Below, in pieces: positions 8,147-17,070 of a DNA stretch of 64,000 bases (its first letter is position 1; the number at the start of each line of letters is the position of its first letter). Location: contig NZ_JAHVDV010000029.1 of assembly GCF_051486985.1 (NCBI RefSeq), forward strand, positions 6,400-70,399. Direction: 5' to 3'. Made by a program: the position numbers and the translations under genes. A model generated the notes under the pieces. The model saw only the letters and a list, made by a program, of their open reading frames with translations. It was not told where the DNA came from and ran no database searches. The DNA comes from CBFFRJ01 sp051486985 (lineage in GTDB: Bacteria; Pseudomonadota; Gammaproteobacteria; Enterobacterales; Enterobacteriaceae).

Positions 8147-9640
8147 ATGTTAATCAAGTGGCGTATTCTTATTATCATTATATTCATATACTTACCTGTT
8201 TCGCTTGATGCTACTATTCTGTATGTGGTTGCGCCTGTTTTAAGTACTCAGCTCAAAACCACATACACAGAATTGCTGTGGATTATGGATATATATCCCA
8301 TCGTTATGGCTGCTTTATTGATACCAATGGGTGCGCTGGGTGATCGCCTTGGCTTTCGAAAAATGGCTTACCTCGGCAGCGCACTTTTTGGCGTGGCCTC
8401 GGTGGGTACAGCGCTCGCTGATACACCGTTGCAGCTCATTTCCGCTCGTGCATTACTTGCCGTAGGGGCAGCAGTAATTGTTCCAGCTACGCTTTCAGCC
8501 GTAAGGATTTACTATCCGGTAGAAAAAGATCGTAATGTTGCTCTGGGGATTTGGACGACCATTGGCACGGGCGGCGCACTGGCAGGTCCTCTGCTAGGTG
8601 GAATGTTACTGGAAAAGTTTTATTGGGGATCGGTTTTTCTTATAAACATACCCGTTGTACTTGTCGTATTTATGTTGCTTCGCAAAGTGGCTCCGAATGC
8701 TCAGCGAGAGAGTAAACAGCCACTTAACCTTTCTCAGTCATTATTGCTAATGAGTGGACTTCTGCTGCTGATTTACGCTTTCAAAGGTCTTGCCAGGCAG
8801 GAATCTATGACTGTTATGTATATTTATATCAGTCTTGTTGCCATTGTTTTGCTGGGTCTTTTCATCATCCTACAGCTTGTGTTGCGTACTCCTTTACTTG
8901 ATATGGGACTTATCAAACAGCGCAATGTCATAGCAGGTCTTATCCTTGCTTTAACCTCGATGATCTCACTAGTTGGATTTGAACTGGTTATCTCTCAGGA
9001 ACTTCAGTTTGTTCATCAGTTTACGCCTATCGAAGTCGGTATTTATGTATTACCGCTGATGCTGGCATGTTGTCTTACCGGCCCATTCGCTGGGTATTTA
9101 ATAAATCGTTTTGGCGTTAAAATCATTGCCACCGCAGGGCTTGGCGTGTCAGCTTGTTGTCTTTATGCCTTGTCGGGTATTGATTTTGTTAAGGAGTCCT
9201 TCAACGCGAAAATCTGGATGTTTTTATTAGGGATTAGCGATACCGCTGCATTAATGGCTTCTTCTTCAGCCATTATGACGGCAGCGCCAGAAAATAAAGC
9301 GAGTATAGCCGGGTCGATAGAAGGTATGTCTTATGAACTAGGAACAGGCCTGGGAATTACTATTTTTGGTTCTGTACTTGCGAGCATTTACTCTACCTCA
9401 TTTCGGCTTCCCGAAATTTTTTCTGAAACTATTTCGCTTACGGCTGGAACTTCATTCAGTGAAGCGGTGACCATTTCAGAACAACTCGATGAACCAGCAC
9501 GTACCGCGCTTCGTAATGCTGCCTCATCTGCATTTATTCATTCTCACTCCATTACACTCCAGTCGGCAGCATTAATTTTAGTTTTACTCATGATGCTTAC
9601 CCTTTTTATTTTTAAGCATAAATGCGTGTCTGGTTATTAA
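8147..9640 (+). CDS. smvA: MFS multidrug efflux pump SmvA (DHA2, 14 helices)
   Basis: The 497-aa drug:proton antiporter exports cationic biocides and dyes such as methyl viologen from the cytoplasm or inner membrane. It carries the MFS motif A (GALGDRLGFRKM) after helix 2, the antiporter motif C (TIGTGGALAGPLLGG) in helix 5, and a charged D-A-T sequence in helix 1 (PVSLDATILYVV). Length and helix count match the DHA2 family. It is controlled by the divergent smvR and is followed after 37 bases by an RND adaptor, so the three efflux genes probably form one transcript. Confidence 0.85.
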   Translation: MLIKWRILIIIIFIYLPVSLDATILYVVAPVLSTQLKTTYTELLWIMDIYPIVMAALLIPMGALGDRLGFRKMAYLGSALFGVASVGTALADTPLQLISARALLAVGAAVIVPATLSAVRIYYPVEKDRNVALGIWTTIGTGGALAGPLLGGMLLEKFYWGSVFLINIPVVLVVFMLLRKVAPNAQRESKQPLNLSQSLLLMSGLLLLIYAFKGLARQESMTVMYIYISLVAIVLLGLFIILQLVLRTPLLDMGLIKQRNVIAGLILALTSMISLVGFELVISQELQFVHQFTPIEVGIYVLPLMLACCLTGPFAGYLINRFGVKIIATAGLGVSACCLYALSGIDFVKESFNAKIWMFLLGISDTAALMASSSAIMTAAPENKASIAGSIEGMSYELGTGLGITIFGSVLASIYSTSFRLPEIFSETISLTAGTSFSEAVTISEQLDEPARTALRNAASSAFIHSHSITLQSAALILVLLMMLTLFIFKHKCVSGY

Positions 9641-9677
9641 TTGTCACCCTTTACTTGATTTTAATCGGAAATATTAA

Positions 9678-10814
9678 ATGAATATCAGAAAGCTGGCTAT
9701 TTACACAACTTTTTGTCTTGGTTTTATCACGGGTTGTGACTCTTCTGAGCTTTCCGGGGGCCCCTCTTCACCTCCAAAAGCAAAGGTTGTCACTAAAACG
9801 CTTGAAGCTGAGGACATCTACCTGATTCGTTCTTTCCCGGCTCGTATTTCTGCGGTTAAAACCGCACAGATTCGCCCGCAGGTTGGAGGTATTATTCAAA
9901 AGCGATTATTCATGCAGGGCTCAGAAATACGCCAAGGGCAACCATTATTTCAAATCGATGCCGCGCCTTTTGAGGCAGATGTCGAAATGGCTAGCGCAGC
10001 GGTTGCAAAAGCGAAAGCAACCTATCAGCAAATGAGTAAAAAAGCTTACCGGTTCTCTTTACTCAAAAAAAATTCTGCTGTGAGCCAGCAGGATCTTGAC
10101 GATGTTCAGGCCAGTAGCGCCCAGGCTGCGGCAGACCTTGCAGAAGCGTTAGCTTCATTGAACAGAAAAAAACTGGATCTGAATTACGCGACCGTAAAGG
10201 CACCTATAAGCGGGCGTATCGACCAGGAATTCGTTACAGAAGGTGCACTGGTAAGCCCGGGGGATTCACAAGCTATGGCTGTAATCCAGCAGCTTGATCG
10301 CGTTTATGTTGATGCCAGAGTTCCTACAGAGGAGCTTCGCTCAATTTATTTTGCAGATGATAATGAGACTTCTGTTCAGAAAAGTCGAGAGGCAACGGCG
10401 GCTGTTCTGGATGGAAATAATAACTCCTACGATGTCGACACTCATCTGCTTTTTTCAGGCATCAGTGTTAATGATGAGACCGGAGATGTTGTGCTTCGGG
10501 CAGAAGCGGATAACTCGCGCCGGATTTTATTGCCGGGAATGTTTGCAAAATTGCAAATTACCCGCCTTATCCAAACAGGTGGGCTGGCTATTCCAGAACA
10601 GGCGATAAGCAGAGCTGAAGACAAAACTACCGTATGGATTGTTGGTCAGGATAACAAAGCGAAGCGCATCGAGGTCAAGACCGGTGAACAAACAGCGAAA
10701 GGAATAACGGTAACAGCTGGCCTGAAAGCTGGCGATAAAATAGTGATCGAAGGTCAGGACAAGCTACATGAAGGCGCAGAGATTATTGATCTTTCAAATA
10801 AAAAACATAGCTAA
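9678..10814 (+). CDS. RND efflux periplasmic adaptor lipoprotein (AcrA/MexA family)
   Basis: The 378-aa membrane-fusion protein has a lipoprotein signal with lipobox FITGC (Cys20), a split biotinyl-lipoyl domain (VGGIIQKRLFMQGSEIRQGQ and LNYATVKAPISGRIDQ), an alpha-helical hairpin (about residues 100-165) with PARALLEL-type heptads, beta-barrel and membrane-proximal domains. It bridges the RND pump at 10845-13952 to an outer-membrane channel. It sits 37 bases after smvA and 30 bases before the pump gene, so all are likely co-transcribed. No TolC-family gene follows; chromosomal TolC is presumably used. Confidence 0.9.
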   Translation: MNIRKLAIYTTFCLGFITGCDSSELSGGPSSPPKAKVVTKTLEAEDIYLIRSFPARISAVKTAQIRPQVGGIIQKRLFMQGSEIRQGQPLFQIDAAPFEADVEMASAAVAKAKATYQQMSKKAYRFSLLKKNSAVSQQDLDDVQASSAQAAADLAEALASLNRKKLDLNYATVKAPISGRIDQEFVTEGALVSPGDSQAMAVIQQLDRVYVDARVPTEELRSIYFADDNETSVQKSREATAAVLDGNNNSYDVDTHLLFSGISVNDETGDVVLRAEADNSRRILLPGMFAKLQITRLIQTGGLAIPEQAISRAEDKTTVWIVGQDNKAKRIEVKTGEQTAKGITVTAGLKAGDKIVIEGQDKLHEGAEIIDLSNKKHS

Positions 10815-10844
10815 CTTGGTAATGACTCTTTATCACGGGAAATT

Positions 10845-13800
10845 ATGATGTCACAGTTCTTTATACGCAGACCTATATTTGCCTGGGTTATTGCGCTTTT
10901 TATTATTCTTTTGGGTGTGATCGCTATTCCGCAACTTCCGGTCGCTCAATATCCGTCCGTTGCACCACCGAGCCTCTCTATTACGGTGACTTATCCTGGG
11001 GCAACCCCTCAGACGATGAATGAATCGGTTATTTCACTCATTGAACGTGAGTTATCAGGTGTTGACGATCTGCTTTATTATGAATCAACCAGCGATACCT
11101 CCGGCGTTGCTTCTATTACCGTTACTTTCAAACCCGGTACAGATATCCGGCTTGCACAGGTTGATGTGCAGAACCAGATTAAAGTCGTGGAACCTCGACT
11201 GCCACAAGCTGTCCGACAGAATGGATTAAGCGTAGAGGCTGCCTCTTCAGGATTTCTGATGATGGTGGGCCTCAACTCGCCTGATGGCAAGTTCAGCGAA
11301 GCCGACTTGAGTGATTACTTTGCGCGAAAAATTACAGACGAGCTTCGTCGTATTGATGGCGTCGGAAAAGTACAGGCGTTTGGCTCGGAGAAAGCCATGC
11401 GCATCTGGGTTGATCCTGCAAAGCTCATTGCTTACAAGCTCTCCATCAGCGATATCAATACCGCCATTACAGAACAAAATGCGCAGGTCTCCCCCGGCAA
11501 GCTGGGAGATTCTCCAGCAACCGCGAATCAGTTGACAGCCTATCCCTTAGACGTCAATGGTCAGTTGGGTACCCCAGAGGAGTTTCGTAACATCGTCCTC
11601 AGGGCGAATCCGGACGGCTCGCGGGTATCATTGGGTGATGTGGCCCGGGTTGAGCTTGGATTACAGTCTTATTCATTTGCCATCAGAGAGAACGGGCACG
11701 GTTCAACCGCCGCCGCTATTCAGCTCTCTCCCGGCGCGAACGCCGTTCGGACGTCTGATGCGGTTAAGGCAAGGATGGAGGATCTTGCAAAATCCTTCCC
11801 GTCAGGCATGGAATACTCCATACCTTTTGATACTTCGCCCTTCGTAAAAATCTCGATTGAAAAGGTTGTTCATACCTTTATCGAAGCGATGGTGCTTGTT
11901 TTCCTGGTGATGTATCTCTTTCTGCAAAACGTGCGCTACACCTTTATACCCGCGATCGTTGCGCCGGTTGCGTTGCTGGGCACTTTCACGGTGATGATGC
12001 TGGCCGGTTTTTCCATCAATGTTCTGACGATGTACGGCATGGTTCTGGCCATAGGGATAATTGTCGATGACGCCATTGTCGTGGTGGAAAACGTCGAGCG
12101 TTTAATGGCGGAAGAAGGGCTATCACCTAAAGAAGCTACGGTTAAAGCCATGAAGGAGATCACCGGCGCGGTCGTTGGTATTACCTTAGTTCTGACTGCC
12201 GTCTTCCTGCCAATGGGGCTCGCTTCTGGCTCAGTGGGCGTAATTTATCGCCAGTTTACACTGTCGATGGCGGTTTCCATTCTGTTTTCCGCGTTTCTGG
12301 CATTAACGCTGACGCCTGCGCTATGCGCAACGCTACTGAAACCCGTTACTGCTGATTCTCATAAAAAGAACCGGTTCTTCACGTGGTTCAACACATCCTT
12401 TGATCGCCTGACAGGCCGTTACGAAAATGGCGTGACCCGGGTCATACGTAAGACAGGAAGGATGTCATTCATCTATCTGGCATTGTGCGGTGTTCTCTAT
12501 TTCGCCTTTAAATTCTTACCGTCGTCATTCCTGCCAGAAGAGGATCAGGGATACTTCATCACCTCAATACAACTGCCAGCCGATGCCACGATGAAACGTA
12601 CTGAGGCGGTGGTGAAGGCCTATGAGAAACAGGTGATGGAACGTCCGGGCGTGGAACGTAACGTTTCAATTCTGGGGTTCAGCTTCTCCGGTGCGGGCAC
12701 AAACTCTGCGATGGCGTTTACCACGCTCAAGGACTGGGACCAGCGCAACGGCGCAACAGCGCAGAATGAAGTGACAAATATTCAGAATGTGCTGGGCGAT
12801 ATTCCTGAAGCGACTATAACCAGCCTACTTCCTCCCGCTATCTCTGAGCTAAGTACCTCATCCGGTTTCACCCTACGTCTGGAAGATCGTTCCGGGCACG
12901 GTTATCCGGAGCTGGTGAACGCTCTCAATATGCTGCTTGAGAAAGCGGGGCAAAGCGAAGCACTGTATGGTGTTTATATGGATGGCCTGCCTGATGGTAT
13001 GGGTCTCAGCCTGAAAATTGATAGACAAAAAGCGGAAGCGATGGGGGTCTCTTTCAACGAAATTAATCAGACGCTTACTGGTGCACTTGGCTCAAGTTAT
13101 GTAAATGACTTCCCAAATAATGGTCGTGTACAGCAGGTCATAGTGCAGGCTGAAGCGGAATCACGCATGCAGCTGCCCGAAATTCTCTCCCTCAATGTGC
13201 GCAATAAAAATGGCGGGATGGTGCCGCTGTCGGAGTTTGTCCGCCCACAATGGCAAGTCTCGCCAGTTCAGATGGTTCGCTACCAGGGCTACCCGGCCTT
13301 CAGGATAACCGGCTGGCCAAACTGGGGTTATTCGAGCGGGGATGCAATGGCTGAAATGGAGAAAATTGCCGCAGATTTACCGGCGGGTTTTGCCATCGAA
13401 TGGACGGGGCAGTCGCTACAGGAACAGCAGTCAGCTTCTGAAGCGCCGATGTTAATGCTGCTCTCAATGCTGGTTATTTTTCTGGTGCTGGCTGCACTTT
13501 ATGAAAGCTGGTCGATACCGGTTTCAGTCATGCTTGTTGTGCCGTTGGGGCTTATCGGAGCAATGATTGCTGTCTACCTCAGAGGTATGCCAAATGATGC
13601 CTTCTTCAAAGTAGGGATGATCACTATCATCGGTCTGTCCGCTAAAAACGCCATCCTGATCGTTGAGTTTGCACGTCAGTTGCAACAAGACGGTGAAAGT
13701 CTGCTGAATGCTACGGTTAAGGCCGCACGGATGCGTTTAAGACCGATCATGATGACATCGCTGGCCTTTACTCTCGGAGTCGTGCCCTTAATGCTCGCCT

Positions 13801-13952
13801 CAGGGGCAAGTGCCACGACTCAGCAAGCGATTGGTACAGGGGTATTTGGCGGCATGGTCACCGGAACGCTACTGGCGATCTTTTTCGTGCCTGTATTCTT
13901 CATGACAGTGTTAACGCTGGTTGACAAATTTAAAAAGAAATCTGGCATCTGA
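10845..13952 (+). CDS. RND multidrug efflux pump permease (AcrB/HAE1 family)
   Basis: At 1035 aa this matches a full-length HAE1 pump with 12 membrane helices and two large periplasmic loops. The N-terminus (FFIRRPIFAWVIALFIILLG) is typical. The proton-relay aspartates appear in helix 4 (AIGIIVDDAIVVVENVE) and the partner lysine in helix 10 (GLSAKNAILIVEFA). No frame damage is seen. It should form a trimer that captures drugs from the periplasm and passes them through the adaptor to TolC. Two adjacent ATGs give a one-residue start ambiguity; GGGAAATT precedes the first. Confidence 0.92.
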   Translation: MMSQFFIRRPIFAWVIALFIILLGVIAIPQLPVAQYPSVAPPSLSITVTYPGATPQTMNESVISLIERELSGVDDLLYYESTSDTSGVASITVTFKPGTDIRLAQVDVQNQIKVVEPRLPQAVRQNGLSVEAASSGFLMMVGLNSPDGKFSEADLSDYFARKITDELRRIDGVGKVQAFGSEKAMRIWVDPAKLIAYKLSISDINTAITEQNAQVSPGKLGDSPATANQLTAYPLDVNGQLGTPEEFRNIVLRANPDGSRVSLGDVARVELGLQSYSFAIRENGHGSTAAAIQLSPGANAVRTSDAVKARMEDLAKSFPSGMEYSIPFDTSPFVKISIEKVVHTFIEAMVLVFLVMYLFLQNVRYTFIPAIVAPVALLGTFTVMMLAGFSINVLTMYGMVLAIGIIVDDAIVVVENVERLMAEEGLSPKEATVKAMKEITGAVVGITLVLTAVFLPMGLASGSVGVIYRQFTLSMAVSILFSAFLALTLTPALCATLLKPVTADSHKKNRFFTWFNTSFDRLTGRYENGVTRVIRKTGRMSFIYLALCGVLYFAFKFLPSSFLPEEDQGYFITSIQLPADATMKRTEAVVKAYEKQVMERPGVERNVSILGFSFSGAGTNSAMAFTTLKDWDQRNGATAQNEVTNIQNVLGDIPEATITSLLPPAISELSTSSGFTLRLEDRSGHGYPELVNALNMLLEKAGQSEALYGVYMDGLPDGMGLSLKIDRQKAEAMGVSFNEINQTLTGALGSSYVNDFPNNGRVQQVIVQAEAESRMQLPEILSLNVRNKNGGMVPLSEFVRPQWQVSPVQMVRYQGYPAFRITGWPNWGYSSGDAMAEMEKIAADLPAGFAIEWTGQSLQEQQSASEAPMLMLLSMLVIFLVLAALYESWSIPVSVMLVVPLGLIGAMIAVYLRGMPNDAFFKVGMITIIGLSAKNAILIVEFARQLQQDGESLLNATVKAARMRLRPIMMTSLAFTLGVVPLMLASGASATTQQAIGTGVFGGMVTGTLLAIFFVPVFFMTVLTLVDKFKKKSGI

Positions 13953-13966
13953 TTGTTTGTAATTTT

Positions 13967-13988
13967 CAGGAGAGGTTTGCCTCTCCTG
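13967..13988 (+). terminator. Hairpin after the RND operon
   Basis: A perfect 9-bp stem CAGGAGAGG/CCTCTCCTG with loop TTTG begins 14 bases after the pump stop. There is no good T tract on either strand, so it is a weak intrinsic terminator or an mRNA-stabilising end. Confidence 0.5.
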
Positions 13989-14442
13989 TCGCCAATTATT
14001 GATCCCTTTACGGGTAGAAATGGCATTTTTCTCACATCTACAGCACGTCTTAAGTTGCAAAGCGTATATAAGATGACCTTGTGTAGGAGCGTAAGGGGAA
14101 GAAAAAACGATATAAACATTTTATCATCAGATGTTGTGATTATCAGTCCGGATTCGCCGACTTTTCAGCGAAAGAGCGGCGTACCGGCGCTGTCTACGAT
14201 CTCATTAAGGAATAAATTTCGTGTTATCAGGCCGGGGGGCTGAAGAAGTTATCAGGTGTCTCGCTCCGATTAAGCAACCTTGATGACATTTATATATTCT
14301 TCTCCTGCCCGCTAACCGGAAGGAAATAATCTGGGAACATGTCAGCTTATTTTATTAATCTAAAAACATGGAGAGTGCTGGCATGCTTTTAAGAGGGGGA
14401 GGCTTTACTGTGGCTGCATCTGTAAACATGCGGGTTAGACCA
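13989..14442. other. Intergenic region without a recognised gene
   Basis: An open frame at 13953-14243 starts directly after the pump gene but has no ribosome site and no recognisable sequence. Nothing else was supported between the pump hairpin and the GH105 terminator. Confidence 0.35.
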
Positions 14443-14471
14443 TTAAAGTAATGGCGATGTAACGCCATTAC
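14443..14471 (-). terminator. Rho-independent terminator of the GH105/dehydrogenase operon
   Basis: On the minus strand the perfect 9-bp stem GTAATGGCG/CGCCATTAC with a 6-base loop (14448-14471) is followed by TTTAAT. It starts 9 bases after the GH105 stop codon. Confidence 0.65.
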
Positions 14472-14479
14472 TTCTTATA

Positions 14480-15622
14480 TCAGAGGTAGGTGTGCAAATA
14501 TTCGGCCATACAAAGTACCGCCATTGCCTGCCCGTAGGGCATGGGGGTGAGGGGGATTTGACGGTAGTAGTCTAAATCGGGTCCCATTTCAGTGCCAAAC
14601 GAGGATTGAGTCAGTTCCCCTTGCTCATTAATACAGCTGACTACGCCCCGAATCGCCTTTTCTGCCGTAAGAGCATATTCAGGACTAATGTAACGTTTAC
14701 GTACGGCTTTCAACATTCCATAGGCGAAACCTGCAGTCGCTGAACTTTCAAGATATGATTTCTTGTCATTAAGAAGCGTATGCCACAGGCCACTTTCATC
14801 CTGAAGTTGCGCCAGCGCGCTTACCTGGCTCTTTAGCACTTCCAGTAAAAAACGACGCGTTGCATCAGACTCTGGTAGCCCAAGTAAGTCTATAAAGTCC
14901 GGGATCGCCACCGTCAGCCAGCTATTACCCCGTGCCCAGAGTGCGCGCGAGAAATTATGATTACCCTCGAATGTCCATCCGTGAAACCACAGGCCAGTCT
15001 CACGATCCATCAGGTACTGAATATGGGTAAGAAACTGGAACTTTGCCTCTTCGATATACTCTTGTCGCCCCAATAACTGACCAATTTTTGCCAGTGGCAT
15101 GACGGTCATCATCAGCGTGTCATCCCACAATTGTTGATTATTTTCTTTATGTATAACGACGTGCTGAATCCCACCTTTTTCAGTACGCGGCATATAGTGC
15201 ATCACCCATTCAGCCCAGCGTTCGAGCAGCGACAGCCAGACCGGGTTACGTGTTTCTTCATAACGATAGGCTAAGGTCAAAAGCGGGCAGACAGTATTAA
15301 CATTTTTAGTGGGCGTACCTTCCGCTAATCGCGCGGCGAACCAATCGTCGATTATAGCAAGCACCTCTGGTTCGCCAGTTTGCTGATAGAACTGCAAAAT
15401 GCCGTACAGCCCAATACCGTGCGTCCACTCCCACCCGGCTGCCCAGCCTTTGGCATCGATAATTCGGCCATCATCCAGATGCAGAGCAAACTCGCCTGTT
15501 TTGTCTTCAATTGAAATCAGATTCTGTGTGACTTTATGAATTAGTGTGGTTAAAGAATTACGCGAAATAAAGTGTTCTTGCTGACGTAATAGCGCGCTGT
15601 GCTTTACTGGATAAATCGTCAT
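14480..15622 (-). CDS. GH105/GH88-type unsaturated glucuronyl hydrolase
   Basis: The 380-aa protein resembles YesR/YteR-type hydrolases that remove the 4,5-unsaturated uronic acid left by pectate or rhamnogalacturonan lyases. The (alpha/alpha)6-barrel signs are seen: GWAAGWEWTHGIGLYGILQF, the catalytic Asp in QLWDDTLMMT, ARGNSWLTVAIPDF and ESSATAGFAYGMLKAV. No signal peptide, so it acts on imported oligosaccharides in the cytoplasm. It is downstream of, and likely co-transcribed with, the dehydrogenase at 15733-16824 (110-base gap). The exact disaccharide substrate is not known. Confidence 0.85.
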   Translation of the reverse strand: MTIYPVKHSALLRQQEHFISRNSLTTLIHKVTQNLISIEDKTGEFALHLDDGRIIDAKGWAAGWEWTHGIGLYGILQFYQQTGEPEVLAIIDDWFAARLAEGTPTKNVNTVCPLLTLAYRYEETRNPVWLSLLERWAEWVMHYMPRTEKGGIQHVVIHKENNQQLWDDTLMMTVMPLAKIGQLLGRQEYIEEAKFQFLTHIQYLMDRETGLWFHGWTFEGNHNFSRALWARGNSWLTVAIPDFIDLLGLPESDATRRFLLEVLKSQVSALAQLQDESGLWHTLLNDKKSYLESSATAGFAYGMLKAVRKRYISPEYALTAEKAIRGVVSCINEQGELTQSSFGTEMGPDLDYYRQIPLTPMPYGQAMAVLCMAEYLHTYL

Positions 15623-15732
15623 TGTCTCATTCTACCTGTTTGTCATTTACTGAAGAGGTAAAACCGTTATTCGGTGTTTCAGGTTTAATGCCCTACCGCT
15701 ACGACTGTAGTGAAAGTAAACATAGGTTTCCC

Positions 15733-16824
15733 TTACTCTCCGTTCGGAACCAGAAGCACTTTTACAGCCTCCGGCGTGCCGAAGGTTTGAAAGGCGCTCA
15801 CCCAGCTTTCAAGAGGAAATTTATGCGTAACGATGCCATCAGCGGTTAATAGTTTGCGACTGAAGAGATCGATAACGGTCTCATAGCAACCCGGGCTTAA
15901 ATGCGCGCCACGAATATCAAGTTCTTTCCGATCGCCAATAATTGACCAGTCCACGGAAGTTTCCCGGCTAAACACGCTGAATTCAACAAAGCGGCCCAGT
16001 TTGCGGATCATCTGTAGCCCCTGCGTGACAGCAGCAGGATTACCTGACGCCTCAATATAAACATCGCAACCATAACCGCCTGTCAGCGCTTTTACCTCTG
16101 TAATGACATCCTCTTCTAGTGGATTCATGACCACATCTGCCCCCAGCCTTTTTGCCAGTGCCAGACGGTAAGGCATGGTATCGATAACAATTAGCTTTTT
16201 AGGTGTTTTCAGTTTGATAGCCTGAATCATTCCCAGCCCAAGCGTTCCGGCACCAGCAAGCACGACGACATCATTAAACTGAATGTCTGCGCGGTTTACA
16301 GCATGTACGGAACAGGAGAAGGGTTCAATGAGTGCACACTCTTCCAGCGATAATGATGGAGGGATTTTATGCACCCGGCTTGTGGGTTTGAAAAGCATGT
16401 ATTGCGTCATGCCACCATCAGCATCCTCTTTTTGAAAGCCGTAAATATCATGCTTTTCGCACATCCAGTACTGACCGTTACGACAGAACCTACATTTGTC
16501 GCAGGGAACAATCTGTTCAGCTATAACCCGGTCGCCCTCCCTGACGCCAAAGTGCTCCAGTGCATTTGGACCTGCTGCCTCCACCGTACCAAAAAATTCA
16601 TGGCCGCTTACGACGGGGGTTTTGACATAGGGTGGAAAAGTTTCATTTCCCCAGAACATTGGGGCACCGTGATAACAGTGAAAATCAGAAGCACAAATGC
16701 CGCATGCGCCAATCTTTACAAGAAGCTCATTGCGTTGAGGTTCAGGCAGAGGCGAAGAGACTAAGCGATAGTCATGAGGGCCATAATTGACCAGTTGTTT
16801 AATAACGGTGGGGGTAGTGTTCAC
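15733..16824 (-). CDS. Zinc-dependent polyol dehydrogenase, erythritol/L-threitol dehydrogenase-like
   Basis: The 363-aa medium-chain dehydrogenase has catalytic-zinc ligands in GACGICASDFHCYHG and GHEFFGTVE, a four-Cys structural-zinc loop (CDKCRFCRNGQYWMC), and an NAD-binding GAGTLGLG motif. The sequence around FSVFSRETSVDWSIIGD and GAHLSPGCYE closely recalls the erythritol/L-threitol dehydrogenases, with sorbitol dehydrogenases more distant. It is first in an operon with a GH105 hydrolase and has two LacI-type operators upstream, so it probably oxidises or reduces a sugar or polyol freed from pectin side chains. The physiological substrate is inferred. Confidence 0.8.
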   Translation of the reverse strand: MNTTPTVIKQLVNYGPHDYRLVSSPLPEPQRNELLVKIGACGICASDFHCYHGAPMFWGNETFPPYVKTPVVSGHEFFGTVEAAGPNALEHFGVREGDRVIAEQIVPCDKCRFCRNGQYWMCEKHDIYGFQKEDADGGMTQYMLFKPTSRVHKIPPSLSLEECALIEPFSCSVHAVNRADIQFNDVVVLAGAGTLGLGMIQAIKLKTPKKLIVIDTMPYRLALAKRLGADVVMNPLEEDVITEVKALTGGYGCDVYIEASGNPAAVTQGLQMIRKLGRFVEFSVFSRETSVDWSIIGDRKELDIRGAHLSPGCYETVIDLFSRKLLTADGIVTHKFPLESWVSAFQTFGTPEAVKVLLVPNGE

Positions 16825-16864
16825 ATCAACTGTCCTTTAATCGATGAAGTCGATTCAACATACA

Positions 16865-16880
16865 ATGTTTTCGTGAACAT
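16865..16880. promoter_or_regulatory. LacI-type operator, proximal to the dehydrogenase
   Basis: ATGTTTTCGTGAACAT is a 16-bp near-palindrome with the central CG step usual for LacI-family sites. It lies 41 bases upstream of the dehydrogenase start and resembles the second site at 17019-17034. Confidence 0.6.
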
Positions 16881-17018
16881 TTTTAAGTGCAAAACTGATT
16901 TTGTGATAAGGGTAACATTTGAATTTTATTAGTTATTAAATATCAATAACTTAAAAATGAAACGCCGTTTCTATTTTTAATTAAAGAGGGTTGAATCATG
17001 TGTGGGAAAAGGATTAAA

Positions 17019-17034
17019 ATGTTTATGTAAACAT
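17019..17034. promoter_or_regulatory. LacI-type operator, distal site
   Basis: ATGTTTATGTAAACAT has perfect 7-bp arms. Its centre is 154 bp from the centre of the site at 16865-16880, a spacing compatible with looping by a LacI-family tetramer or with two dimers. It lies between the regulator's stop codon and the operon it faces. Confidence 0.6.
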
Positions 17035-17070
17035 CAGGTGATCAGCGGGAAAATTTATTAATGCTTTGAA

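Noticed and set aside
13953..14243. 96-aa open frame right after the RND pump
   Set aside because: Begins with a non-ATG codon in the terminator hairpin region, no ribosome site, basic and low-complexity composition.
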